Positions 27,744 through 36,353 are shown, counted from the stretch's first letter. The stretch is 64,000 nt of DNA from Enterobacter sp. ENT03 (GCF_019218745.1 NZ_JAHUXA010000001.1:62001-126000); one strand, 5' to 3'. Program-made: numbers and translations. The notes: generated by a model from the letters alone, not told the origin.

Positions 27744-28493
27744 ATGGGTAAGCTTGCAGGTAAAGTTGTCGTTATTACGGGTGCGAACAGCGGGATCGGT
27801 CTGGCGTCGGCGAAACGCTTTGCACAGGAAGGCGCACGTTTATTTCTGACCGGTCGTCGCGTCAGCGAACTGGAGAGTGCCGTGGCGGAGATCGGGCATG
27901 GCGCGGTCGGTATTCCGTGTGACATTTCAAAAATGGCCGATCTCGACAACCTGTTTGACCAGGTCCGTCAACAGGCGGGACAGATTGACGTGCTGTTTGC
28001 TAACGCAGGCGGCGGGGATTTCGCGCCGCTGGCGGAAATCACTGAGGAGCACTACGAACGTATTTTTGACACTAACGTCAAAGGCACGCTGTTTACCGTG
28101 CAGAAAGCGCTGCCGCTGCTGAAAGATGGCGGATCCGTTATTCTCACCGGCTCCACCAGCGCCACCACCGGTATTCCGGCGTTCAGCGTTTACAGCGCCA
28201 GCAAAGCCGCGCTGCGCACCTTCGCCCGCGGCTGGATCCTCGATCTGGCCCCGCGCAAGATCCGCGTGAATGTGCTGGTGCCTGGTTCCACCTCCACACC
28301 CGGCTGGCATAACCTGTCGCCGGATGAGACAGCGAATCAGCAGATGATCCAGGACGTTGAGGCAACGACACCGCTGGGCCGTCTGGCGGAGCCGTCCGAA
28401 GTGGCCGCCGCCGCCCTGTTCCTCGCCTCGGACGACAGCAGCTTCGTTAACGGCAGCGAACTGTTCGTGGACGGCGGCGCGGCGCAGATCTGA
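27744..28493 (+). CDS. short-chain dehydrogenase/reductase
   Basis: A 249-residue classical SDR. The cofactor motif TGANSGIG is near residue 13, the NAG motif at FANAGGG, and the catalytic Ser (TGSTSATTG) and Tyr-x-x-x-Lys (YSASKAALR) are intact. The C terminus ends in VDGGAAQI. The residue after the second strand (TGRRVSE) suggests NADPH. The start MGKLAGK has GGAG at 6 bp; ATG at 27729 is less likely. Divergent from the HxlR regulator, it is probably induced by reactive carbonyl or quinone compounds. The substrate is unknown. Confidence 0.93.
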   Translation: MGKLAGKVVVITGANSGIGLASAKRFAQEGARLFLTGRRVSELESAVAEIGHGAVGIPCDISKMADLDNLFDQVRQQAGQIDVLFANAGGGDFAPLAEITEEHYERIFDTNVKGTLFTVQKALPLLKDGGSVILTGSTSATTGIPAFSVYSASKAALRTFARGWILDLAPRKIRVNVLVPGSTSTPGWHNLSPDETANQQMIQDVEATTPLGRLAEPSEVAAAALFLASDDSSFVNGSELFVDGGAAQI

Positions 28494-28514
28494 CACCGTT
28501 ATCGCGCAGGGCGA

Positions 28515-28916
28515 TCACGCCTCGCCCTGCGCAAACGCATAACCCTCATCTTCCCAGCCGGTGATGCCGCCAATCATGATTTTTACCGGCAGGCCGAGAC
28601 TGGCGAGTTTTAACGCGGCGCGATCGGCGCCGTTGCAGTGTGGCCCGGCACAGTACACCACAAACAACGTGCCGTCGGGCCACGCCTGCATCCGTTCGGC
28701 ACTCATCTGCGTATGCGGCAAATGGATCGCCCCCGGCAGATGGCGGCGGGCAAACATCGCCTCACTTCCCACCACATGCAGTAACACAAAATCCTGCTCC
28801 TGATGCGTGATGGCGTGATGGACGTCGGCGCAGTCCGTTTCCACCCGCAGGCGGGTCAGAAAATGCTGGCGGGTGTCTTCCGGCGTGGCGGCAGGGAATT
28901 CGGTTACATAGCTCAT
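28515..28916 (-). CDS. rhodanese-like domain protein
   Basis: A 133-residue single-domain rhodanese with the active-site loop YCAGPHCNGADRAA (catalytic Cys near residue 88, with a second Cys in the loop). It may transfer sulfane sulfur. It is divergent from ftrA with an 88-bp gap; the pairing of a rhodanese gene with ftrA suggests regulation by it. It is convergent with the SDR gene, 21 bp apart. Confidence 0.9.
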   Translation of the reverse strand: MSYVTEFPAATPEDTRQHFLTRLRVETDCADVHHAITHQEQDFVLLHVVGSEAMFARRHLPGAIHLPHTQMSAERMQAWPDGTLFVVYCAGPHCNGADRAALKLASLGLPVKIMIGGITGWEDEGYAFAQGEA

Positions 28917-29004
28917 CGTGTTTTCTCCGGGTTTGTGATACCACTACTCTATCGTGTCAATCACCGTGCCACCGCCCGCCGGTCTGCCAGAAAACGCCAG
29001 GATC

Positions 29005-29991
29005 ATGACAATATTATCTTCTCCTTCCTACCGCCCGCTGGTGGTCGCCCTCGCCTACGATGGTTTATGCACCTTCGAATTCGGCGTGGCGGTGGAAATT
29101 TTTGGCCTGCCGCGCCCGGAACTGGGCGACAACTGGTATCGCTTTGCGGTAGCGGCGGTGGATGAAGGGGAACTGCGCGCCACCGGCGGCATCCGCATCA
29201 TGACCGACGGCGGGCTTACTCTGCTGGCGCAGGCCGACACCATCGTGATCCCCGGCTGGCGCGGCGCGGACACGCCGGTGCCGCAGGCACTGTGCGATGC
29301 CCTGCGTGCCGCCAGCGCGCGCGGTTGCCGCATCATGACCATCTGTTCCGGGGTATTTGTGCTCGCCGCCACCGGTTTGCTGAACGGGCGCAACGCCACC
29401 ACCCATTGGCGCTACACCGCGCAATTGCGCAGCCGCTTTCCGGCCATTCAGGTGCTGGAGGATGCGCTCTATTATGATGAGGGGACGGTGCTGACCTCGG
29501 CGGGCAGCGCGGCGGGGATCGATTTATGTCTGCATGTGGTGCGGCGTGATTATGGGGCAGAGATCGCCAATAACGTCGCCCGCAGACTGGTGGTGCAGCC
29601 GCACCGCGACGGCGCGCAAACCCAGCAGCTGGTGCGTCCGGTTGCCCGCGCGCGGGAGAGCAAATCGCTGGGCATGATCTTTGATTTTTTGCATCAGTCG
29701 CTGGCGGAAAATCACACCGTGGACGCGCTCGCCCGTCAGGCGGGGATGAGCCAGCGCACCTTTTTACGGCGCTTCGCCGATGCCACCGGCACCACGCCCG
29801 CGCGCTGGGTGCTTAACGAGCGGCTGCGGCGCGCAAAAGAGTATCTGGCCAGCTCGACGTTACGCATTGATGAGATCGCCGACCAGACCGGATTTGGCAG
29901 CGCGGCCTCGTTGCGTCACCATTTCCGCGCGCAGTTCGGCCAGGCACCCGGCGACTACCGCAAAGCCATGCTGACCCGCCCGCTGGACTGA
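29005..29991 (+). CDS. ftrA: FtrA-type AraC regulator with DJ-1/PfpI-like domain
   Basis: A 328-residue regulator. Residues ~10-175 form a DJ-1/PfpI glutamine-amidotransferase-like domain with the nucleophile elbow TICSGVFVLAATGLL. Residues ~225-320 form the AraC two-HTH DNA-binding domain (VDALARQAGMSQRTFLRRF, then IDEIADQTGFGSAASLRHHF). This is the FtrA architecture. The start MTILSSPSYRP at 29005 has a better context (CAGGATC) than the ORF's earlier ATG. It probably controls the divergent rhodanese gene; the effector is unknown. Confidence 0.88.
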   Translation: MTILSSPSYRPLVVALAYDGLCTFEFGVAVEIFGLPRPELGDNWYRFAVAAVDEGELRATGGIRIMTDGGLTLLAQADTIVIPGWRGADTPVPQALCDALRAASARGCRIMTICSGVFVLAATGLLNGRNATTHWRYTAQLRSRFPAIQVLEDALYYDEGTVLTSAGSAAGIDLCLHVVRRDYGAEIANNVARRLVVQPHRDGAQTQQLVRPVARARESKSLGMIFDFLHQSLAENHTVDALARQAGMSQRTFLRRFADATGTTPARWVLNERLRRAKEYLASSTLRIDEIADQTGFGSAASLRHHFRAQFGQAPGDYRKAMLTRPLD

Positions 29992-30000
29992 ATCGCAGGC

Positions 30001-30028
30001 AAAAAAAATCCGCCAGAAGTCTGGCGGA
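30001..30028 (-). terminator. terminator, minus-strand U-tract
   Basis: TCCGCCAGA (30009-30017) pairs with TCTGGCGGA (30020-30028). On the minus strand it is followed by eight T residues, so it best ends a leftward transcript from 30054 or beyond. It may also act weakly for ftrA. Confidence 0.75.
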
Positions 30029-30053
30029 AATGCTTGCATGGATAGGATCATTG

Positions 30054-30359
30054 TTATGCGTTGTACGTATGCCCGTCAATGCATTGACGGGGCCACGGTT
30101 CGTTTAAGACCTTAGCAGTACCAGGCTCAACAAGAGCTAAACGATGGCAATACAGCGCAGTCTGAATTCGCCGTTTTAAGGTCCTGCGATAATTCCCAAA
30201 TAAGAAGATATATCCTTTAGGGCCAAAAATTTGTGTTAGCGTCTGTTCTCCACCTGACCGGCGTGAGGGATTATTTACAATCTCAAATTTATTTGCCCAA
30301 CATGTCACGGAAGCTCGTTTATCTTCACGACTTTCAACCCAGAAAAGCACCATCCACAC
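30054..30359 (-). CDS. possible unknown protein, AT-rich
   Basis: A 101-codon frame starting at GTG. It is basic, and its C-terminal part (YRRTLKRRIQTALYCHRLAL) looks like a charged helix. I recognise no family. Support for coding: an A/T-rich composition differing from both neighbours, and a rho-independent terminator 25 bp after its stop on the correct strand. Against: no Shine-Dalgarno, and another frame (30305-30505) overlaps its start, so this may be a frameshifted remnant of a longer gene. Confidence 0.38.
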   Translation of the reverse strand: MWMVLFWVESREDKRASVTCWANKFEIVNNPSRRSGGEQTLTQIFGPKGYIFLFGNYRRTLKRRIQTALYCHRLALVEPGTAKVLNEPWPRQCIDGHTYNA

Positions 30360-30461
30360 GGCGCAATTTGTTCAACTTGTGGTACACGTTTAACCGCAAG
30401 CTCCTGCATCCAACGAAAGCGCAAAGCGCGTAAGATGGCAAGCTGATGAAATACAGACAAT

Positions 30462-30490
30462 GCCCTTGTTATTAAACAAGGGCTTATTTT
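30462..30490 (+). terminator. hairpin with plus-strand U-tract before dcp
   Basis: GCCCTTGTT (30462-30470) pairs perfectly with AACAAGGGC (30475-30483) around ATTA, followed by TTATTTT on the plus strand. It stands just after the dcp stop. On the dcp strand the downstream bases are less U-rich, so it may end a rightward transcript instead. Confidence 0.6.
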
Positions 30491-30512
30491 ACCCGCGAAC
30501 CTCACCGTTCAC

Positions 30513-32558
30513 TTAACGACTCAACCCGCGATTTTTCAGCATCGGCTCAGGCAGCGGATCGTGCCCGCGCCACTGGCGATAAAGCTCAGCTAAATCACTG
30601 CTGTTTCCCCGTGACAGGATCGCCTCCCGGAAACGTCGCCCGTTTTCCGCACGTAAGCCCCCCTGCTCCACAAACCACTGATAGCCGTCATCGGCCAGCA
30701 TCTGCGTCCACAGATAGGCGTAATAACCTGCCGCATAGCCGCCGCCAAAAATATGCGCGAAGTAGCTGCTGCGATAGCGCGGCGGCACCGCCTCCAGATC
30801 GAGGTTTTCCTGTTTAATGGCCTGGGCTTCGAAGGCATCGACGTCGTTAATGTCACGATCCGCGCGGATGCTGTGCCAGTTCATATCCAGCAACGCGGCG
30901 CTTAACAGCTCCGTCATGTCGTAGCCTTTATTAAACAGCGTGGCGCTGAACATTTTTTCACGCAGCGCGTCCGGCATCGGCTCACCGCTCTGATAATGAC
31001 GGGCGTAACGGGTAAACACCTGCGGATGGCTTGCCCAGTGCTCGTTGATCTGCGACGGGAACTCGACAAAATCTCGCGGTGTGTTGGTCCCGGAAAGCGT
31101 GGCGTAACGCTGGCTGGCAAAGAGGCCGTGCAGCGTGTGGCCGAACTCGTGGAACAAGGTGATCACATCGTCCCAGGAGATCAGCGCGGGCTGCCCGGCG
31201 GCAGGCTTCTGATAGTTACAGACATTGTAGATCACAGGCCTGGTGCCGTTTAAGGTCGACTGCTCCACAAAGTTGCCCATCCACGCGCCGCCGCTTTTCG
31301 AGTCGCGGGCGAAGAAATCACCGTAAAACAACGCAAGCCCTGTACCGTCCTCATCGAAAATTTCCCATACCCGCACGTCCGGGTGATACACCGGAATATC
31401 CGCCCGCTCGGTAAAGGTGAGGCCAAACAGCTGGCTTGCCGTCCAGAACACGCCGTCCACCAGCACGTTGTCCAGCGCGAAGTAGGGTTTGATCTGGCTT
31501 TCATCAATGGCGTATTTCGCCTGGCGCACCTGTTCACCGTAGAAAGCCCAGTCCCAGGCGCGGGCGGTAAAGCCGCCCTGCTGCGCGTCGATCACCTGCT
31601 GAATATCCGCCAGTTCCTTTTCGGCACGGGCGCGTGCCGCGGGGGCGATGTCACGCATAAAGCGCAGTGCGGCAGCCGGTGTTTGCGCCATCTGATCGGC
31701 GATCTTCCACGCGGCATAATCGTCAAAGCCCAGCAACTGCGCCTGACGGGCGCGGATCTGCGTTAAGCGCAGCACTATCTGCCGGGTGTCGTTTTCATCG
31801 CCGCGCTGAGTACGCAGCCAGCCCGCGGTAAAGAGTTTTTCACGGGTCTGGCGATTGCGCAGCGCCGCAAGCCAGGGCTGCTGGGTGGTGTTTAGCAGCG
31901 GGATCAGCCAGCGGTCGTGCAGACCTTTCTCTTCTGCCGCTGCGCGTGCCTGGGCGATCTCGTCCTCATTCAGGCCGTCGAGTTCACCGACATCCTCCAC
32001 CACCAGCGCCGCCGCTTTTCCGGCGGCCAGCAGATGCTGGTTAAAGCGGCTGGTCAGCTGCGCCGCTTCGGTATTGAGCGCTTTCAGCGTCTGTTTATCC
32101 GCCTCAGGCAGTTTAGCGCCGGCGAGGATAAAGCGCTGATAGGTGACTTCCAGCAGGCGGCGGGATTCGTCGTCAAGCCCGGCGGTATCCCGCGCGTTAT
32201 AGACCGCTTCCACGCGGGCAAACAGCGCGTCATCGAGGTAAATATCGTTGGCAAGATCCGCCAGTTCAGCGGAGAACGCCTCGTCCAGCAGTTGAAGCTC
32301 GTCGTTGGTATGCGCCGAGGTCATGGCGAAAAAGATGCTGGTCACACGCGACAGCAATTCCCCGCTCTGCTCCAGCGGCAGCAGCGTATTGGCAAAGGTT
32401 GGCGCGTCAGTTTGTCCGGTGATGGCGGCGATGTCGGCGCGTTTTTGCCGTATCCCTTCATCAAAGGCGGGCCGGTAGTGGCTGTCCTGTAGCATATCGA
32501 AACGCGGTGCCTGGTACGGCAGCGTGCTCTGTTCAAACAGTGGATTGGTGGCGGACAT
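30513..32558 (-). CDS. dcp: peptidyl-dipeptidase Dcp
   Basis: A 681-residue M3-family zinc metallopeptidase that removes C-terminal dipeptides. The zinc motif is in LFHEFGHTLHGLF near residue 470, with the third ligand Glu about 25-30 residues later in the usual FVEFPSQINEHW. Length and sequence match E. coli Dcp. The start MSATNPLFEQSTLPYQ is at the end of a short intergenic region shared with the divergent ydfG, the same arrangement as in E. coli. Confidence 0.97.
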   Translation of the reverse strand: MSATNPLFEQSTLPYQAPRFDMLQDSHYRPAFDEGIRQKRADIAAITGQTDAPTFANTLLPLEQSGELLSRVTSIFFAMTSAHTNDELQLLDEAFSAELADLANDIYLDDALFARVEAVYNARDTAGLDDESRRLLEVTYQRFILAGAKLPEADKQTLKALNTEAAQLTSRFNQHLLAAGKAAALVVEDVGELDGLNEDEIAQARAAAEEKGLHDRWLIPLLNTTQQPWLAALRNRQTREKLFTAGWLRTQRGDENDTRQIVLRLTQIRARQAQLLGFDDYAAWKIADQMAQTPAAALRFMRDIAPAARARAEKELADIQQVIDAQQGGFTARAWDWAFYGEQVRQAKYAIDESQIKPYFALDNVLVDGVFWTASQLFGLTFTERADIPVYHPDVRVWEIFDEDGTGLALFYGDFFARDSKSGGAWMGNFVEQSTLNGTRPVIYNVCNYQKPAAGQPALISWDDVITLFHEFGHTLHGLFASQRYATLSGTNTPRDFVEFPSQINEHWASHPQVFTRYARHYQSGEPMPDALREKMFSATLFNKGYDMTELLSAALLDMNWHSIRADRDINDVDAFEAQAIKQENLDLEAVPPRYRSSYFAHIFGGGYAAGYYAYLWTQMLADDGYQWFVEQGGLRAENGRRFREAILSRGNSSDLAELYRQWRGHDPLPEPMLKNRGLSR

Positions 32559-32718
32559 GTTTTACTCCCCTGAGCCGTTGATCGCTTTCTACAGTAACAA
32601 ATCCCCCCGTCACGGGACCAGATTATTTGCCACACTACACACTCGCCCGGTATGCGTTGCCACCGGGCCGCTGCGCAACTATGCTAAGGCAACACAAAAA
32701 GCGTTAAGGAACAGAGAG

Positions 32719-33465
32719 ATGATTATTTTAGTAACCGGGGCAACTGCGGGTTTTGGTGAAGGTATTACGCGTCGCTTTGTGAAAAACGGCCATAAAGTGA
32801 TCGCCACAGGCCGCCGCCAGGAGCGCTTACAGGCGCTGAAAGACGAACTGGGCGACAGCGTGCTGACGCTGCAACTGGATGTGCGCAACCGCGCCGCCAT
32901 TGAACAGGCAATGGAGAATTTACCCGCTGAATGGCGCGACATCGACGTGCTGGTGAATAACGCCGGTCTAGCGCTGGGCATGGAGCCGGCGCACAAGGCG
33001 AGCGTCGAGGACTGGGAAACCATGATCGACACCAATAACAAAGGCCTGGTGTACATGACCCGCGCTGTGCTGCAGGGCATGGTGGCGCGCAATCGCGGTC
33101 ATGTGATCAACATCGGTTCAACGGCGGGCAGCTGGCCGTACGCAGGCGGCAACGTCTATGGCGCGACCAAAGCCTTTGTGCAGCAGTTCAGCCTGAACCT
33201 GCGTACCGATCTGCACGGCACCGGCGTGCGCGTGACCAATATCGAGCCGGGGCTGGTGGGCGGCACCGAATTCTCTAACGTGCGTTTTAAAGGCGACGAC
33301 GACAAAGCCGGAAAAACCTACGAGAACACCACGGCGCTGACGCCGGAAGACGTTACCGAAGCGGTCTGGTGGGTGGCGACGCTGCCGAAACACGTCAACA
33401 TCAACACGCTGGAAATGATGCCGGTCAGCCAGACCTTTGGCGGCCTGAGCGTGCACCGCGGCTGA
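32719..33465 (+). CDS. ydfG: NADP+-dependent 3-hydroxy acid dehydrogenase / malonic semialdehyde reductase
   Basis: A 248-residue SDR nearly identical to E. coli YdfG. It oxidises serine and 3-hydroxy acids and reduces malonic semialdehyde from the Rut pyrimidine pathway. Motifs: TGATAGFGEG (cofactor), ATGRRQER (NADP), NNAGLALG, and catalytic STAGSWPYAGGNVYGATKA. MIILVTG at 32719 is the conserved start; the long upstream open frame overlaps the dcp 5' end and is not coding. In E. coli the next gene is rspR; here about 25 kb separates them. Confidence 0.97.
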   Translation: MIILVTGATAGFGEGITRRFVKNGHKVIATGRRQERLQALKDELGDSVLTLQLDVRNRAAIEQAMENLPAEWRDIDVLVNNAGLALGMEPAHKASVEDWETMIDTNNKGLVYMTRAVLQGMVARNRGHVINIGSTAGSWPYAGGNVYGATKAFVQQFSLNLRTDLHGTGVRVTNIEPGLVGGTEFSNVRFKGDDDKAGKTYENTTALTPEDVTEAVWWVATLPKHVNINTLEMMPVSQTFGGLSVHRG

Positions 33466-33504
33466 TGTGCAGACCCCGGCGCCAGCCGGGGTTAGTTCTC
33501 TGCG

Positions 33505-34119
33505 CTACGGGGCCAGACTGCGCAGGATCAGCGACGACAGCAGTACCGCCGCCGTCGGGGCGTCCTCAAGGTTGTACTGTAACTGCACCGGGCTGATATA
33601 CGGCTTCATCACCAGATAAATCGCCTGCGCGGTTTCATCCAGCGGCGTTTTGCGCTCAAACTCCCCTGACTTACGCCCTTCCCGCAGCACGTCCTGAATC
33701 AACTGTTTAAGCTGTTCTTCGTAGGCGCGGGTGGATGCCCACTGATCGCGCGTGGCCACCGCGGCGATGTCGTAAAGTTTGCGGTCATGGAAAAAGAGAT
33801 CGCTGCCTGCCTCTGCTAACGCCCGGAACAGACGACGAAATTTTTCCGACGCCGTGGGCGCGTCAGCAATGGCGGCAGTGACGATCTCCATGATCATCGC
33901 CAGCCGGTTGCGGCAGATCACTTCCCCGATGGCCTGTTTGGAATCGAAGAATTTATAGATGTAGGCTTTCGAAAAGCCGATGGCGCGGGCAAGATCGGAC
34001 ACCGTGGTTTTTTCATATCCAAAGTGGCTGAAATGTTCGGTGGCGGCTTCCACCACCTGATCGCGAACGCTGTGGTCCGCCGTGCCGCGCGTGGCGTGTG
34101 GGTTCAATTTTTTCGTCAT
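33505..34119 (-). CDS. TetR/AcrR-family regulator
   Basis: A 204-residue repressor. The N-terminal HTH is TTVSDLARAIGFSKAYIYKFF (residues ~40-60), and the rest is an all-helical ligand-binding domain. It is convergent with ydfG (40 bp) and divergent from the unknown gene at 34405. It marks the left edge of the accessory block; an efflux or membrane target is usual but none adjoins. Ligand unknown. Confidence 0.9.
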   Translation of the reverse strand: MTKKLNPHATRGTADHSVRDQVVEAATEHFSHFGYEKTTVSDLARAIGFSKAYIYKFFDSKQAIGEVICRNRLAMIMEIVTAAIADAPTASEKFRRLFRALAEAGSDLFFHDRKLYDIAAVATRDQWASTRAYEEQLKQLIQDVLREGRKSGEFERKTPLDETAQAIYLVMKPYISPVQLQYNLEDAPTAAVLLSSLILRSLAP

Positions 34120-34404
34120 CCGATAAGCTTAACTCAGCAGCGCCGGGTTAACAACGAGTGACCAGATGGTAATAGGGTCACAAGCGGCATCAGAGACGGC
34201 CTGTCTTTTTTATTCCTGCGAGCAGGTACGCATTTTATCCATTCGCACCGCCGTCTTCCCGTCGCTGTCTTGCCGTTTTGCGCTGAAAACGGTATCTTTC
34301 GCCCGCACCTGCAAAATCAGGTGCCGGGATTGGCATCCTGCAAACTTCACTGACGACATACGACGCGCGAGCGTCAACGTTAACTGACTGCAGGAGCCTA
34401 TCCC

Positions 34405-34857
34405 ATGACCCGCTTTATCCACCCGTTACTTTCCATCCCGTTTGATGCCGACACCGATTTCACCGTCCTTGCCGATCACTGCCACCAGCTTGCGGAAGCG
34501 CAGGCGGAAAGCCTCGATCCGGCGCTGCGAATGGCGCTGTGCGGGCGCTTTTCCGCCGTGTTTGCCCTGCTCAAACCCCAGCTGAACGAGCCGATCCCGC
34601 CGGAACAGCAGGCGCGTTTTACTGTGAATACCCTGCCCACTCGCGTTCCCCAGTTTGCCCCCGATTCCGATACGCTCGGCGAATACTGCGCAGCCCTGGC
34701 CCAGGTATTACTTTGCCGCAGCGTACCGCCGCAACAGGAAGAACCGCTGCGCTGGCTGCTGGCAGATTTGATGGCGTATCTGGCCGAGGAAATCAACGCG
34801 CCGCGCTGGATCCGCACAGAAGACGGGGTGAGCGTTATTGATGACGTGACAGGGTAA
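34405..34857 (+). CDS. unknown 150-residue protein, tip duplicated downstream
   Basis: A soluble, acidic, mainly helical protein (begins MTRFIHPLLSIPFDADTDF). I do not recognise a family. There is a good Shine-Dalgarno (AGGAG) before the ATG. The last 52 codons, from QVLLCRSVPPQQEE to VIDDVTG, recur as a 156-bp copy at 36198-36353 with 9 mismatches, and as a diverged frameshifted copy near 52.6 kb. Recurrent gene tips of this kind are seen in loci that swap by recombination, such as toxin-immunity arrays, but no toxin domain is recognisable. It is divergent from the TetR gene. Confidence 0.75.
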   Translation: MTRFIHPLLSIPFDADTDFTVLADHCHQLAEAQAESLDPALRMALCGRFSAVFALLKPQLNEPIPPEQQARFTVNTLPTRVPQFAPDSDTLGEYCAALAQVLLCRSVPPQQEEPLRWLLADLMAYLAEEINAPRWIRTEDGVSVIDDVTG

Positions 34858-34885
34858 CGTACTGGCGTAAGGCTTAGGTGGGGTA

Positions 34886-34918
34886 ATGTCCGCTTTGTGG
34901 GAGCGGACATCTATTTTT
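34886..34918 (+). terminator. terminator after the 34.4-kb gene
   Basis: ATGTCCGCT (34886-34894) pairs with AGCGGACAT (34902-34910), followed by ctaTTTTT. A degenerate copy of the same element (gtaatgtccgcttcgcggc) follows the duplicated gene tip at 36379. Confidence 0.75.
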
Positions 34919-34982
34919 GGGAATGATTTCCCATGGACAACAATGAATAATAGGACGTAATAAACCCCAGCAAGGAGCGAAT

Positions 34983-35675
34983 ATGTACTACAACAATGAA
35001 GTTATTAGTTATTTACAGGCAAATAAAATTCTGGCGTTAAAACTCGACCATGCTTTTACAGAAACTGGAAAGAGAGTATCACATCAAATTGAAACTATAG
35101 GCGCAGGTGCAACGCGCGTGCTGTATTACACATCCTGCTTTACAGATGAATATCAGGACGTCTGCCAACGCCAAAAGAGCGAGGACCTCCGATTCGCCAG
35201 GGGCGTTTACCATATTCTGAGAAGTGAAAATATTGTTTATGAAATGCTAAAAATCTACTTTGAAGAAATATTTCGCTACAAAACATCCGATCAATTAGAT
35301 CATATAAAACATCTGTTAATGGCAGTGAACATCCATATTGCCGCCAGTTCACTTACGAATACAGGATTTGCTTTTGCAGCCGCAACCTCCGTCGCCGCTG
35401 GCATGAATTTAAGCCTTGAAATCAGCGCATTAGTCGGCAACTGGTCATCGAGAGGGATCGCATCGGTGGGTATATATGGTGTCGTTCAGAACGCTGCTGA
35501 TAGCGCAGACCGCCTTCACTTTACTTACCCTGCTTACTATGCTGCGCTATATGCCCAGGAACTGGAAATGATGTATTTTCTGATTGCCCCCCTGTTTGAG
35601 CGGGCTGAGGCAGTTAAAGCACAGTGGGCAACGGATGATAGTATTGCAGATATTATCACCAGGATGATTCGGTAA
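34983..35675 (+). CDS. unknown 230-residue protein, AT-rich, hydrophobic centre
   Basis: No family recognised. The N-terminal 110 residues are polar and helical (MYYNNEVISYLQANKILAL). The centre (about 110-165) is rich in Ala, Gly, Ser and Thr, with ASSLTNTGFAFAAATSVAAG and SRGIASVGIYGVVQNAA, resembling membrane-inserting or pore-lining helices. There is a fair ribosome site (AAGGAGCGAAT). Codon use is AT-richer than backbone genes, suggesting transfer. It is followed 3 bp later by a small two-helix membrane protein, so the two form an operon. An effector with a membrane immunity partner is one possible reading, not demonstrated. Confidence 0.7.
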   Translation: MYYNNEVISYLQANKILALKLDHAFTETGKRVSHQIETIGAGATRVLYYTSCFTDEYQDVCQRQKSEDLRFARGVYHILRSENIVYEMLKIYFEEIFRYKTSDQLDHIKHLLMAVNIHIAASSLTNTGFAFAAATSVAAGMNLSLEISALVGNWSSRGIASVGIYGVVQNAADSADRLHFTYPAYYAALYAQELEMMYFLIAPLFERAEAVKAQWATDDSIADIITRMIR

Positions 35676-35678
35676 GAT

Positions 35679-35867
35679 ATGATGAACCTTATCAGAAGAT
35701 TTTTTAAGCGAGTGTTCAGATCATTATTTTCAATGTACGGCCCAATATTGCTAACACTCTTGTTCGCCGTCGTACTGGTACATTTTTTCCCTGACGGACC
35801 TTTATGGCCTGTGCCTGTTTTTCTCATATTCATGCTAATTATTTTTGGTCGCTACGTGAAAGGCTAA
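35679..35867 (+). CDS. small two-helix membrane protein
   Basis: A 62-residue protein: a basic amphipathic start (NLIRRFFKRVFRSLF) and two hydrophobic helices (about 20-38 and 42-57) with a PDGP turn. It begins 3 bp after the stop of the 230-residue gene, so is almost certainly translated with it. Positive-inside orientation would place both ends in the cytoplasm. No family recognised. Size and linkage would suit an accessory or immunity role for its partner. Confidence 0.65.
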   Translation: MMNLIRRFFKRVFRSLFSMYGPILLTLLFAVVLVHFFPDGPLWPVPVFLIFMLIIFGRYVKG

Positions 35868-35898
35868 GCAAATGGAATAGTGTGCTTGATCACAAAGA

Positions 35899-35930
35899 TT
35901 GTCAGAGGCGTCAAATGACGCCTCTGACAA
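35899..35930. repeat. perfect 15-bp inverted repeat
   Basis: ttgtcagaggcgtca (35899-35913) and tgacgcctctgacaa (35916-35930) with a 2-bp centre. It follows the two-gene operon by about 30 bp and may be its terminator, although no long U-run is present on either strand. Confidence 0.6.
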
Positions 35931-36009
35931 ACAAATAGCAATGCACAGTCATTGCAAGGCTGGCGACAATGATGCCAATGCCTGTTACCACGCTGATTAT
36001 CATTGCCAT
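35911..36009 (-). CDS. possible 32-residue membrane peptide
   Basis: ATG-to-TGA frame giving a single hydrophobic helix (starts MAMIISVVTGIGIIVASLAM, then TVHCYLFVRGVI). The frame continues upstream without an ATG for 17 more codons (LELELVLATGECGFEQSA) after a stop. Its TGA lies inside the 35899-35930 hairpin. No clear Shine-Dalgarno; it might be the end of a decayed gene. Confidence 0.3.
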   Translation of the reverse strand: MAMIISVVTGIGIIVASLAMTVHCYLFVRGVI

Positions 36010-36197
36010 GGCAGACTGTTCGAAACCACATTCGCCGGTAGCCAGAACCAGTTCAAGTTCCAGTTACCCCTTTCTACAAGTGACACCGCGCACGTCGTCC
36101 CATTTTCTTTTTTAGCAATGTATTGACCCGCTGCCTGTCACAATACCGCTTTTACCCAGATTCTGATGCTCTCGATAGATAAGGTGCTATATCGGCG

Positions 36198-36353
36198 CAG
36201 GTGTTACTTTGCCCCAGCGTGCCGCCGCAAGAAGAAGAACCGCTGCGCTGGCTGCTGGCAGATTTGATGGCGTATCTGGCCGAGGAAATCAATGCCCCGT
36301 GCTGGATCCGCACAGAAGACGGGATGAGCGTTATTGATGACGTGACAGGGTAA
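36198..36353 (+). pseudogene. duplicated 3' tip of the 34.4-kb gene
   Basis: 52 codons in frame from CAG to TAA, aligned without gaps to 34702-34857 with 9 mismatches by hand count. It encodes QVLLCPSVPPQEEEPLRWLL and ends VIDDVTG. No start codon or 5' part is present. The two copies are direct repeats bracketing the 230- and 62-residue genes. Confidence 0.85.

Noticed and set aside
35899..36126. 75-codon plus-strand frame
   Set aside because: Its start lies inside a perfect hairpin and the Cys/His-rich product looks random; the opposite strand has the better small frame.
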